58,136 nucleotides of DNA, from NCBI RefSeq assembly GCF_000931935.2, contig NZ_AZAC01000044.1:1-58136 (forward strand), written 5' to 3'. Shown here one piece after another: positions 33,674 to 43,400 of this stretch. The DNA comes from Dethiosulfatarculus sandiegensis. Lineage in GTDB: Bacteria > Desulfobacterota > Desulfarculia > Desulfarculales > Desulfarculaceae. Every line of letters begins with the position of its first letter. The stretch's first letter is position 1. The notes beneath the pieces were generated by a model. That model was not told the origin of the DNA, did no database searches, and worked only from the letters and a program-made list of their open reading frames with translations. Position numbers and translations under genes: made by a program.

Positions 33674-33746
33674 ATGTCAGGTCTCAGTTGAAGGCCATCC
33701 CGGCTTGGCGGGACACCTGTTGTCCTGTCATGGGGAGGCCTGACAT
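33674..33746 (+). ncRNA. possible structured leader RNA of the symporter gene
   Basis: Outer arms ATGTCAGG (33674-33681) and CCTGACAT (33739-33746) enclose two hairpins that share bases: TCCCG with CGGGA (33698-33702/33709-33713) and GGACA with TGTCC (33711-33715/33721-33725). Mutually exclusive inner stems are what a switch would show, but no known riboswitch consensus was recognised. Confidence 0.25.
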
Positions 33747-33896
33747 GTTCCACAGAACAGATTTTTATTTCCAAGTTTCCCCCAAAAATCAGAACAAAGG
33801 GTGAGCTGCGCGCCTGACCGATGCGTTTTTGCGTCGCCGGATTGTGCGCAAAGTTTCCGCCCAATGATTTTTATACGGATTATGAGGAGTAGTTGT

Positions 33897-35567
33897 ATGT
33901 TCACCAAGATAGTGGTCTTGGCTGCTTATTTCGCCATGGTGATTTTGTTGGGTTTTTTGGCCAGGGGCAGACTAAGCGAAAAGCCCAGCCAGTATTTTCT
34001 GGCCGGCAGGGGGCTTAAGGGGTTTGTGCTGGTCGGCACCATAGCTGCCACCAACTTCAGCGCTTTTACGGTTTTCGGGGCCAGTGGAGCGGGCTATCGG
34101 GATGGCCTTGCCTTTTTCCCGATCATGGGTTTCGGAACCGGGTTCATGGCGGTTACTTTTTGGCTGCTGGGCCGCCGCATCTGGGAAATGGGGCGCAAGC
34201 ACGAGCTGGTCACCCCGGCTGAGCTGATCCAGGTGATCTACGGCAATAAGTGGCTCAGCGCGCTTTTCGCACTGGTCATGGTTTTCTTTACAGTGCCTTA
34301 TCTGGCGTTACAGCCCTTGGCCGGCAGCAAGGTTCTAGGTGGTCTTTTTGGCATGCCCACCTGGGCCGGAGCCGGGCTGGTAACCCTGATAATCATGGGC
34401 TACACCCTGCGCGGCGGGCTCAAGGCAGTGGCCTGGACCGATGTGCTGCAAGGGTTTTTGATGCTGTTTTTATTGATCGCGGCCATTTTCATGGTGACCG
34501 GTCATCATGGCGGCTGGACCGCGGCCTTTAAAAAAGCCCTGGCCACGGATTCTTCCCTTTTCAGCCGTCCGGGACCCAGGGGAATGTACACCCCCTTTAT
34601 GTTCTTCAGCTTTATTTTCTTGTGGTTTTTCTGCGATCCCATGTTTCCCCAGCTTTTTCAGCGTTTTTATTCGGCCAAAACCAAGAAGGATCTGGCCAAG
34701 AGCGCTGTTTGGTATCCCATTATCTGCACCTCTGTGTTTTGCCTTCCCATTGGCCTGGGTCTCCTGGGCAGGCTCAGTTTCCCGGAGCTGGCAGGCAGCA
34801 CTTCAGACAACATCATGCCGCTTTTAATGACCGAAGTGGCGGGCGAGTTTATGGGCACCCTGGTCCTGGCCGCCGGTTTGGCCGCCCTGATGTCAACCAT
34901 GGACTCCCAGCTTCTCACCTTGGGGTCTATCTTCAGTCGTGATCTTTGGCCGCTTATCACCGGCAAACAGGTGACAACCGGCGGTCAGAGCCGCATATTC
35001 GTCTTTGCCCTGGCCTTGGCCGGCCTGGCGGTGGCCTTAAATGCGGATACCACCATCCTGCAGCTCGGCATCACCGCTTTCACCGGGCTGGCGGTTTTGT
35101 TCCCGTGCGTGTTTTTCGGGCTTATCCTGAAAAATCCTCACCCAAAAGCAGCGCTTGTTTCCATTTTGGTGGGGGAGCTTTTTGTGGGGCTTTATCACTT
35201 TAAACTCCTGCCCAGCTTTGGCTTTTTACCGGCAGTGCCGGTGATAGTGGTGAGCCTGGCGAGTTATCTGGCCGTACAGATCGCCTCCGGGGGGCTAAAG
35301 ACCCAAGGCGTAAAAAAGGCGGAGCTTATGTTCCTGGCCGGGTTTGGTGCCATATTCATTCTTTCACAGGATTTCTGGCAATGGGGCCAGGTGGGGAATC
35401 TCTATTTGGGCTGGCCCGGTTGGGCCTGGTATTTTGTGTTCTTGAGCTTGGCCCAGTTCGGCCTGACCTGGTGGTGGGTTAAAAACACCCTGGCTGAACC
35501 GCTTTTTGCCGAATCCACTGTGAACCAGGGGTTGACAGACGGAGCCTCCATGGGGCTTGGCAAATAG
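33897..35567 (+). CDS. sodium:solute symporter family protein
   Basis: 556 residues from ATG 33897 (GAGGAG 7 nt upstream). About 13 transmembrane helices. TIAATNFSAFTVFGASGAGY is the helix 1 Na-binding region of SSS transporters, and GYTLRGGLKAVAWTDVLQG is the family signature. It imports an organic solute with Na+; nearby acyl-CoA genes and the MeaB gene suggest a carboxylate such as propionate or acetate, by inference only. No short partner membrane protein (as in acetate-type YjcH systems) is adjacent. Confidence 0.85.
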   Translation: MFTKIVVLAAYFAMVILLGFLARGRLSEKPSQYFLAGRGLKGFVLVGTIAATNFSAFTVFGASGAGYRDGLAFFPIMGFGTGFMAVTFWLLGRRIWEMGRKHELVTPAELIQVIYGNKWLSALFALVMVFFTVPYLALQPLAGSKVLGGLFGMPTWAGAGLVTLIIMGYTLRGGLKAVAWTDVLQGFLMLFLLIAAIFMVTGHHGGWTAAFKKALATDSSLFSRPGPRGMYTPFMFFSFIFLWFFCDPMFPQLFQRFYSAKTKKDLAKSAVWYPIICTSVFCLPIGLGLLGRLSFPELAGSTSDNIMPLLMTEVAGEFMGTLVLAAGLAALMSTMDSQLLTLGSIFSRDLWPLITGKQVTTGGQSRIFVFALALAGLAVALNADTTILQLGITAFTGLAVLFPCVFFGLILKNPHPKAALVSILVGELFVGLYHFKLLPSFGFLPAVPVIVVSLASYLAVQIASGGLKTQGVKKAELMFLAGFGAIFILSQDFWQWGQVGNLYLGWPGWAWYFVFLSLAQFGLTWWWVKNTLAEPLFAESTVNQGLTDGASMGLGK

Positions 35568-35794
35568 CCGTGGGTTTGTTTCTTTTCTGCGATCCGTTGG
35601 TTTGTTGACAATAAACAATGATTATTGCTAGATCAGGTGTAGCTCATTTTAGCCTGGCTCCAAGAGGTGCCAAAAGACCACGGCGGTTATTTAGAAGATA
35701 AAAAAGTTTTTTACCTTGGCTCTTTTGGAGAAAAGCCGATATTAACCGGGTTTCTGATAAAATTTAGATGTTAATCGATAACCAAGGAGAATCC

Positions 35795-36340
35795 ATGCCT
35801 AGAAAAATCAAAAGGGTATCTTTGGGCACCCGCATAAGAAGGGTGCGTCAGAGTAAGGATATGAGTCTCAAAGCCATGGCCAATGAAACCGGTCTGTCTG
35901 TGGATTATCTCATGCAGGTTGAGAATGACGAGGTTATCCCTCCGGTGGCGGTTTTGCTCACCTTGGGCCGGGCCCTGGAACTGGAGAGCGGAGAACTCCT
36001 AAAGGATGAGGAAGAAGCCGCCCAAAAGCGGGAAGAAGCAGTGCGCAAACGCACGGATCATTATTCCTACAGGGTGCTCACCTCTGAGTCACGGCAGAAA
36101 CACCTTAAAGGTTTTAGGGTGGGAATTGAGGCCAACAGTGACTTGGACGGCCCCGGATATCAGCACGAAGGCGAGGAGTTCATCTATGTGCTTTCCGGAC
36201 AGGTGCAGGTCAAGGTGGGGGAGCATGTAAATGATCTGGCTCAGGGGGAATCCTTGCATTTCAATTCCAGTCTGGTGCATAAGCTCAGAAACACCGGTGA
36301 TGAAGACTGCGAACTCCTGGTGGTCCTTTACACCCCTTAG
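35795..36340 (+). CDS. XRE family regulator with C-terminal cupin domain
   Basis: 181 residues from ATG 35795, where AAGGAG sits at proper distance; the ATG at 35768 has none. The N-terminal helix-turn-helix reads LGTRIRRVRQSKDMSLKAMA and GLSVDYLMQVENDEVIPPV. A charged helix (KDEEEAAQKREEAVRKR) leads to a cupin_2 barrel with GPGYQHEGEEFIYVLSGQV and LHFNSSLVHKLRN, where His and Glu would bind metal or ligand. Such regulators control amino-acid or acyl-CoA genes. It lies 70 nt before acyl-CoA dehydrogenase 2, the likely target. Confidence 0.85.
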   Translation: MPRKIKRVSLGTRIRRVRQSKDMSLKAMANETGLSVDYLMQVENDEVIPPVAVLLTLGRALELESGELLKDEEEAAQKREEAVRKRTDHYSYRVLTSESRQKHLKGFRVGIEANSDLDGPGYQHEGEEFIYVLSGQVQVKVGEHVNDLAQGESLHFNSSLVHKLRNTGDEDCELLVVLYTP

Positions 36341-36410
36341 TCCGGGAGGACGGTTATAGACCTTAACGGCAGGCTTTCCATAATACCTAAGCACCCCTAA
36401 GGAGAGGCAC

Positions 36411-37568
36411 ATGGCCTTTGTCTTGACCGAAGAACAGGAAATGATTCAAACCATGGCCCACGATTTCGCCCGCGAGGTGGTTATGCCCCAAGCGGCCGAG
36501 CGTGATCGGACCCATGTTTTTCCCAGGGATATTTTGAATCAAATGGGGGAGCTTGGCTTTATGGGGATGATGGCCCCCGAGGAGTACGGAGGAGTGGGGC
36601 TGGATACGGTTAGCTATGTTCTGGCCCTGACCGAGATCGCTTATGCCTGCGCCTCCACTGCGGTGGTGATGAGCGTGCATAATTCCATCTGCGTGGAGAC
36701 CCTTTTACGTTTTGCCTCTCCCGAACAGAAGAAAACCTGGCTGCCCCGCATGTGCAGCGGCGAGTGCATAGGGGCCTTTGCCCTGACCGAGCCCCATGCC
36801 GGAAGTGATCCCGCCAGCCAGCGAACCACCGCACGCTTAGATGGTGATGAATATGTCATAAACGGGACCAAGCAGTTTATCACCACCGGAAAAAACGCTG
36901 GCCTGATCATAGTGACCGCGCTTACGAATAAGACAAAACGCCACAGGGGGATAAGCGCATTTCTGGTTCCCCAGGGCACACCCGGACTTATTGTGGGCAA
37001 GACAGAGGAAAAACTGGGATTAAAGGCAAGCGACACGGTGCAGCTTATCTTTGAGGATTGCCGTATCCCAAAGGAAAACCTTTTGGGCAAAAGGGTGGGC
37101 GAGGGGTTTAAGGTGGCCATGAGTGGGCTGGACTGTGGACGTATAGGTATTGCCGCCCAGTCCGTGGGCGTTGCCCAGGCCTGTATGGATGAGGCCATAG
37201 CCTATATGCACGGTCGTGAGCAGTTTGGCAGATCCATTAGCCAATTCCAAGGGCTGCGCTGGAAAATTGCCGATATGGCCACTGAGATCGAAGCTGCCAG
37301 GGTGCTTTGCTTGAATGCGGCTTCACTAAAGGACCAGGGCAGGCGCTATACCAAGGAAGCCTCCATGGCCAAGCTTTTCGCCAGTGAGATGGTGAACCGG
37401 GTGGCCGGTCAGGCCATTCAGATCCACGGGGGCTATGGCTATTGCAGTGAATACCCCATGGAGCGTCATTATCGGGACGCAAGGGTCTTCACTATCTACG
37501 AAGGGACCAGTGAAATCCAAAGGGTGGTGGTCTCAAATATTCTGCTGGGGCCTCCCGAAAAACGTTGA
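36411..37568 (+). CDS. acyl-CoA dehydrogenase 2
   Basis: 385 residues. AFALTEPHAGSDPASQRTTA and VINGTKQFITTGKN are the FAD and substrate loops; IYEGTSEIQRVV carries the catalytic Glu364 in the same place as in the first enzyme. IQIHGGYGYCSEYPMER supports a short-to-medium chain member. It resembles acyl-CoA dehydrogenase 1 in layout but is clearly diverged, so the two likely differ in substrate. AAGGAGAGGC precedes the ATG. It probably forms an operon with the XRE-cupin regulator and ends at a strong terminator. Confidence 0.9.
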   Translation: MAFVLTEEQEMIQTMAHDFAREVVMPQAAERDRTHVFPRDILNQMGELGFMGMMAPEEYGGVGLDTVSYVLALTEIAYACASTAVVMSVHNSICVETLLRFASPEQKKTWLPRMCSGECIGAFALTEPHAGSDPASQRTTARLDGDEYVINGTKQFITTGKNAGLIIVTALTNKTKRHRGISAFLVPQGTPGLIVGKTEEKLGLKASDTVQLIFEDCRIPKENLLGKRVGEGFKVAMSGLDCGRIGIAAQSVGVAQACMDEAIAYMHGREQFGRSISQFQGLRWKIADMATEIEAARVLCLNAASLKDQGRRYTKEASMAKLFASEMVNRVAGQAIQIHGGYGYCSEYPMERHYRDARVFTIYEGTSEIQRVVVSNILLGPPEKR

Positions 37569-37590
37569 AGTCGGTTAACTCAGCTGTCTG

Positions 37591-37623
37591 ACGCCGGGCC
37601 TTTTGGCCCCGGCGTTTTTTTTT
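37591..37623 (+). terminator. rho-independent terminator after acyl-CoA dehydrogenase 2
   Basis: ACGCCGGGCC pairs with GGCCCCGGCGT (one bulge) and is followed by eight T. Confidence 0.85.
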
Positions 37624-38335
37624 GTGAGTTGAGAATCAGGGAAAGGTTAGCTGAACATCAGATGAGAAGTTTGGATTTTTTTGTAATATTTGTAATAATT
37701 ATTTTTTGAAAAAGTGATTTAAGTAATAAATTTGGTAATCGATATTTTTGCATCGGCTTTAAATGTTTTTTATTATGCTTTGATTCTTGAGATGGATGAT
37801 CTGTGCCCTATAGGTGCTCTGTGTTTATATCTCATAACAAGAAAACTGTGTGGGGATTTTTTGTTATTTGATTATTGTAATTTTTTTTATAACAATTAAT
37901 TTTATTTAAATCGAACACTATTTGCCTAGGAAACTTTTTTAGTTTATCATTCGTAAAAATATTAACAGGTGTATGAGAATAATGCAGTTTTGATGCCGGG
38001 TTGGCAGTGATTGTCTGAAGTGTTGCGGATTTCATATTAAAGATCTTTTGGGGCTTTGGGTGGACACAAACCAATTGAATCAAGGCCATATTTAGAAATA
38101 GTATTGTTATAATAGTTGTAAATGTTGATACTATTGTCTGGTTTTTTCAGGGAAGGCTCTTTTCAAAATTTAATTTCCGAGATAACAGTTAATTAAGCCG
38201 TTTATGAATAGATATAGATAACTACCCGACAGAACAGTTTATCCTTTGAAAACCAGGGCCAATAGGCAGGTGAGTAAACTTGGGGGGAGGTGGAGTCTGT
38301 CTGTCTAAACCGACCAGTTTTCCCAAGGAGAAAAA
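37624..38335. other. about 0.7 kb of AT-rich non-coding DNA upstream of the chemoreceptor
   Basis: Composition falls far below the flanking genes. It contains a tandem repeat TTTGTAATA-TTTGTAATA at 37680-37697 and a TATAAT at 38108-38113 without a matching -35. A minus ORF at 37832-38089 has no motif, binding site or gene-like composition. It could be a nucleoid-protein or regulator binding region, or a scar of lost DNA. Confidence 0.5.
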
Positions 38336-40345
38336 GTGCTCAAAAAGCTAAGCCTCAAGGCAAAAATGTTGGTTCTTATAATCAGTCTGGCCTTTTTGGC
38401 CTTTGGTGGCACTATTGCCTATGTGGGGATCAATTCTTTTGGCATGGCCGAGGATGACGCTCAGGACATGGCTCGTCAGATGGCCTATAATTATTCCAGC
38501 CAATTGAAATCCAAAGTCGATGTGGCCTTTTATACGGCAAGGTCTCTGGCAGAAACATTTGCCGGTCTTAAAATGGCGGATGCGATTGATCGAAACGCCT
38601 TAAATGCCATTTTAAAAAACGTGCTTGAGGATAATCCCCAGTACAAGGGAGTCTGGACCTGCTGGGAGCCCAATGCCCTGGATGGCCGGGACGCAGAGTT
38701 CAGCGGCAAGCCCGGTCATGACGTCACCGGTCGTTTTATTCCTTACTGGTACAGGAACCAGGGTAAGCTGGCCAGTGAACCCCTGGTGAGCTATGACAAG
38801 CCAGGCGATGGTGATTATTATCTGCTCGCCGCCCGATCAGGAGAGGAAACGATAATTAATCCCTATCCCTATGAGGTCGCGGGTAAACAGATCCTTCTCA
38901 CCAGCCTGGTTGTTCCCATTAAATATCAGGGCAGCGTGGTTGGAGCTGTTGGGGTTGACTTCGCCTTAAGCGACTTTGTACCCCTGGTGGCCAAGATGAA
39001 ACCCTATGGCAAGGGGTACGTTTATCTGGCCTCCCATGACCTCAAGGTGGCGGCCCACCCGCAAGCCGAGTTCATGGGCAAGGATATCCTCCCCCTGCGC
39101 CCCCAGGAACACAGGGAAGCTCTTAAAAACGCCATTCTCCAGGGGCATGAGTACAGCTACATGACCACCAGCAAGGCCACTGGGCTGGTTAATTACGAGG
39201 TCTATGTTCCGGTTTACTTTGGCAAGGCCAAGGATCCCTGGTCTTTTGCCGTTTCCATACCCATGGATGTGGTTTTGGCCAGGGCCGAATCCATGCTTTG
39301 GTCCATTCTGGCCATTGGCGTAGGCGCTCTTCTGTTGATGGTCCTGGTGGTTTTCTTTATTGCCAGAGGTGTTGCCAATCCCCTTATCCGTATTGCCCAG
39401 GCCCTGGATTCGGGTACTGAGCAGGTGGCGGCCGCTTCCCATCAGGTTGCCGCTTCCAGCCAGTCTGTGGCCCAGGGCGCCAGTGAACAGGCTGCTTCCT
39501 TGGAAGAGAGCTCTTCTTCCATGGAGGAGATGGCCTCCATGGCCAAGCAGAACGCGGAGAACGCCCAGGGAGCCACCCAGTCCAGGCAAAAGGCGGCCCA
39601 GGCCCTGGATGAGGCTGCCGGCTTGATGGGCAAGACCAAAGACGCCATGGGTGAGATTAAATCCGCGGGTGAACAGATGGCCCAGATCATCAAAACCATT
39701 GATGAGATTGCCTTCCAGACCAACCTGCTGGCTTTGAACGCGGCTGTGGAGGCGGCCAGGGCCGGGGAAGCCGGGGCCGGTTTTGCCGTTGTGGCCGATG
39801 AGGTGAGAAACCTTGCCATGCGCGCAGCGGAAGCGGCTAAAAACACTCAGGGCCTTATTGAGAGATCAGTGGACCATATTGAGACAGGGGCCGATCTGGT
39901 GGGCAGCACGGAAAAGGCCTTCCAGGTGGCCATAGAGCAGACAGGCGACATGGGCTCCAGGATAGAGGAGATTGCAACCGCATCCACAGAGCAGGCCCAG
40001 GGGATTGACCAGTTGAACAAGGCCATGAGCGGCATGGATCAGGTCACCCAGCAGAATGCGGCCAATGCGGAGGAGTCTTCGGCTGCTTCGGAAGAACTTT
40101 CCGCCCAGGCCGCTACCATGCAGGGTTATGTGGTTGAGTTGAGACAGGTGGTCAATGGGGAAAATGCCGCAACCAAGCAGTTTCAGAGCAAAAATGCTGG
40201 ATCAAGGGCAAAGAAAAAAACGGATTTAAGCCAGACAACCCAATCCGCCAGGCCTTCCCTGCCGGCTCCGGGGGCTAAGAAACCGGTTGCCAAGTTTGAC
40301 CCTGAAAAAGAGCTCCCCCTGGACGACGACTTCAAGGATTTTTAA
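38336..40345 (+). CDS. methyl-accepting chemotaxis protein with periplasmic Cache-type sensor
   Basis: 669 residues from a GTG start with AAGGAG upstream. A first membrane helix (about 10-30), a large periplasmic domain of the double-Cache type (GVWTCWEPNALDGRD and GVDFALSDFVPLV), then a second helix near 322-345. The usual HAMP domain is very short or missing: RGVANPLIRIAQ runs straight into the coiled coil. The signalling tip has EIAFQTNLLALNAAVEAARA. A 60-residue basic then acidic tail (ending LPLDDDFKDF) follows. It senses a small molecule and controls CheA. The Cache type suggests an organic acid or amino acid. Confidence 0.88.
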   Translation: MLKKLSLKAKMLVLIISLAFLAFGGTIAYVGINSFGMAEDDAQDMARQMAYNYSSQLKSKVDVAFYTARSLAETFAGLKMADAIDRNALNAILKNVLEDNPQYKGVWTCWEPNALDGRDAEFSGKPGHDVTGRFIPYWYRNQGKLASEPLVSYDKPGDGDYYLLAARSGEETIINPYPYEVAGKQILLTSLVVPIKYQGSVVGAVGVDFALSDFVPLVAKMKPYGKGYVYLASHDLKVAAHPQAEFMGKDILPLRPQEHREALKNAILQGHEYSYMTTSKATGLVNYEVYVPVYFGKAKDPWSFAVSIPMDVVLARAESMLWSILAIGVGALLLMVLVVFFIARGVANPLIRIAQALDSGTEQVAAASHQVAASSQSVAQGASEQAASLEESSSSMEEMASMAKQNAENAQGATQSRQKAAQALDEAAGLMGKTKDAMGEIKSAGEQMAQIIKTIDEIAFQTNLLALNAAVEAARAGEAGAGFAVVADEVRNLAMRAAEAAKNTQGLIERSVDHIETGADLVGSTEKAFQVAIEQTGDMGSRIEEIATASTEQAQGIDQLNKAMSGMDQVTQQNAANAEESSAASEELSAQAATMQGYVVELRQVVNGENAATKQFQSKNAGSRAKKKTDLSQTTQSARPSLPAPGAKKPVAKFDPEKELPLDDDFKDF

Positions 40346-40355
40346 AGACGTAATA

Positions 40356-40388
40356 CTCCGCAAGCGGCCAGGCGGGCCGCTTGCGGAG
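40356..40388 (+). repeat. 14-bp perfect hairpin after the chemoreceptor gene
   Basis: CTCCGCAAGCGGCC (40356-40369) pairs perfectly with GGCCGCTTGCGGAG (40375-40388) around a 5-nt loop. It is the first of two successive hairpins; no U-tract follows it directly. Confidence 0.7.
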
Positions 40389-40396
40389 AGCTTGGT

Positions 40397-40425
40397 TCCC
40401 CGGAGTTTTTCTCCGGGGATTTTTT
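40397..40425 (+). terminator. rho-independent terminator between chemoreceptor and dnaE
   Basis: TCCCCGGAG (40397-40405) pairs with CTCCGGGGA (40411-40419), then a T run. It reaches the stop codon of the convergent dnaE gene. Confidence 0.8.
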
Positions 40426-43400
40426 AGGCTGATTCAGGATAGCTGATTACCGGCTCAGTTACCTTGCCGCCGAACATACCGTTTATCTCTTCCATAAGAG
40501 ATGCCTCGGGCTTTATGCGGTAGCGGTTGGGCAAAGCCAGAACCGCCTCACCCTTGCCCGGTACGTTAAGGTAAAGGGACACCCGGCAGTCGCCGGGGTT
40601 TTTCTCCAGAGTCTGGCGCAGGGTAACCAACTGCTCCCTGGTGAGGTCTTCCGCATTCACATAGAGCTTGATCCTGGTGGTGACTCCCTGGGCGGCCTGT
40701 TCCAGGGGGATGATCTTGGTGGCTTTTATCTTGACGCCCCTTTCATCCTTATCCAAGGTGCCTTTGACAAACAGGGGCTCTTCAGTTGCCAGGCATTCGC
40801 TGCACTCGGCAAAGCAATTTGGAAAAACAATCAGTTCCAGTGATCCCTTCAGGTCTTCCAGGCGCACAAAAGCCATGCGGTCGCCTTTTTTGGTGACCTT
40901 TTCCTTGATCTCAGTGGGCAGCCCGGCCAGTTTGACCTCACATCCGTCCGAGGCTTCGGCCAGTTTCTGGGTGTCCTGGGTGGTGAGACGCCTTATATCC
41001 TGTTTAAACCTGTTTAAAGGGTGACCGGAAATGTAAAGGCCCAGGGCCTCCTTTTCATAGGCCAGTTGATCGGGCTCGCTCCAAGGCGGCAACTGGGGCA
41101 GTTCGTGTTTTTGCTTTTCCGGCTTGGCCTCTTTAAAGGCCGCGAACATGTTGGTCTGTCCGCCCAGCCGGTCGCGCCCCATTTTTTGCCCATAGTCCAA
41201 GGCCTCTTCCAACACCCCCATGAGTTGGGAGCGATAGGCTCCGGTCGAGTCATAGGACCCGCATTTAATCAGGCTCTCAAGGACCTTTTTGTTCACCTTG
41301 CGTAGATCGACCCTTTCGCAGAAATCAAAAATATCCTTATAATCACCGCCCTCGGACCTGGCTGCCAGGATGGAGTCAACTGCGCCTGCACCCACATTTT
41401 TGATGGCCGACATGCCAAAACGAATGGCATCGCCCTCAACAGTGAAGATGCGTTCAGACTTGTTTATGTCCGGCGGCAGAACCACTATTCCGTTATCTCG
41501 GCATTCGCCGATATGGCGCATTACTGCTTCTGTGTTGTTCACTTCGCTGGTGAGCAGGGAAGCCATGAATTCGTGGGGATAATGCGCTTTTAAGTAAGCG
41601 GTTTGATACGCGATAAGTCCGTAGGCCGCCGAGTGTGACTTGTTGAAGCCATAGCCTGCGAATTTGGCCATCAGATCAAAGATCTCAGCCGCCTTGCCGG
41701 GGTCTATGTTGTTTTCCTTGGCGCCTTTCATAAAGCGTTCCCGCTGTTCCTCCATGACTGCGGGAACCTTTTTACCCATGGCGCGTCTGAGGATGTCGCC
41801 CTCTCCCAGGGAGTACCCGGCCAGTACGCGGGCGATCTCCTGCACCTGCTCCTGATAAACAATGACCCCGTAGGTCTCCTTTAAGGCGTCTTCCAGTTGG
41901 GGCAACAGGTAGGAGACCTTTTTTTGGCCGTGCTTTCTGGCTACAAAATCGTCGACCATGCCGCTTTCCAGTGGGCCGGGCCGGTAAAGGGCGACCAGGG
42001 CGATGATATCCTCAAAGGTGCTGGGCTTCATCTTGACCAGGAGTTCCTTCATGCCGGTGGATTCAAGCTGAAAAACACCGGTCGTCTCTCCTGAGCAGAG
42101 AAGATCGTAGCTGGCTTGGTCGTCCCTGGGTACGGTGTCGATGTTAAAGTCCGGGTTTTTACCCCGCTTTATCATCCGCACGGCCAGGTCGATGACCGTG
42201 AGGGTGCGCAACCCCAAAAAGTCGAACTTGATAAGCCCGGCTTTTTCCACGCATTTCATATCGTACTGGGTTACAATTTCTTCCTTGGACCCTTTGTAAA
42301 GGGGGACCACCTGGTTTAGGGGCACGTCGCCGATGACCACCCCGGCCGCATGGGTGGAGGCGTGGCGGGGAAGCCCTTCCAGGGCCATGCCTATTTCCAG
42401 GAGTTTTTTGACCTTGTGGTCTTTTTCATAGCGGTCTTTGAGGCGGGTCTCCACCTCAAGCGCCTTGGTCAGGTTGATGCCGGGCAGGGAGGGAACCAGC
42501 TTGGCTATCTGGTCCACCTCGTTGTAGGGGAGTTCCATGACCCTGCCCACGTCGCGCAGAACCGCCCTGGCCTGCATGGAGCCAAAGGTGATGATCTGGG
42601 CCACACTGTCGCCGCCGTATTTTCCGGTGACGTATTCAATAACCTCGCCCCGGCGGTCCATGCAGAAGTCCACATCGATATCAGGCATGGACTTGCGCTC
42701 GATATTCAAAAAACGCTCAAATATGAGCTTGTAGCGGATGGGGTCCAGATCGGTTATGCGCATGGCATAGGCCACCAGGGAGCCGGCCGCCGAGCCGCGC
42801 CCCGGACCCACGGGAATGTTGTTGTCCTTGGACCAGTTGATAAAGTCCGCGACCACCAGGAAATAACCCGGGAAGCCCATTTTTTCGATAACGTCCAGCT
42901 CATAGGCCAGGCGTTTTTCATAGACCTCGCGGTCATATTTTCTGCCCACGAGTTCCATGGTCTTGTAGCGTTCATCCAGGCCTTTTCGGGCCTTTTCCCG
43001 CACCACTTCCTCGGCGGTCCTGCCTTCCAGGGGATATTGGGGGAAGCGCAGTTTGTTCAAGGGCAACTCAAATTCGCAGCGTCTGGCCAGATCCACGGTG
43101 TTTCCCATGGCCCCGTCCACATGACCAAAGAGAAGCTCCATCTCCTCAGGGGATTTGAAATAGAGCTGGTCTGACAGGCGCATGCGGTTTTTGTCGCTCA
43201 GGAATTTGCCTGTCTGAATGCAGAGCAGGGCGTCATGGGCTTCGTGGTCCTCCTTGTGCAGGTAATGGCAGTCATTGGTGGCCACCATGCCCAGGCCCAG
43301 CTCATCGGCTATCTGGATAAGGCCCTGGTTCACCTTTTTCTGCTCCGGGATGCCCGCATCCTGGAGTTCTATGAAGAAATTGCCCTCGCCCATGATCTGG

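Larger units (their letters stand above)
33594..33896. other. intergenic region between meaB and the sodium:solute symporter gene
   Basis: Contains a hairpin at 33622-33647 and a possible structured leader at 33674-33746. No gene is supported; an in-frame extension of the symporter to 33801 lacks a binding site. Confidence 0.5.

Noticed and set aside
35605..35633. TTGACA upstream of the XRE-cupin gene
   Set aside because: No acceptable -10 element at 16-18 nt spacing.
37832..38089. Minus ORF of 85 codons in the AT-rich block
   Set aside because: No motif, no binding site, and composition typical of random AT-rich sequence.
42350..43174. Long plus ORF (274 codons) opposite dnaE
   Set aside because: Antisense shadow of a conserved polymerase gene.
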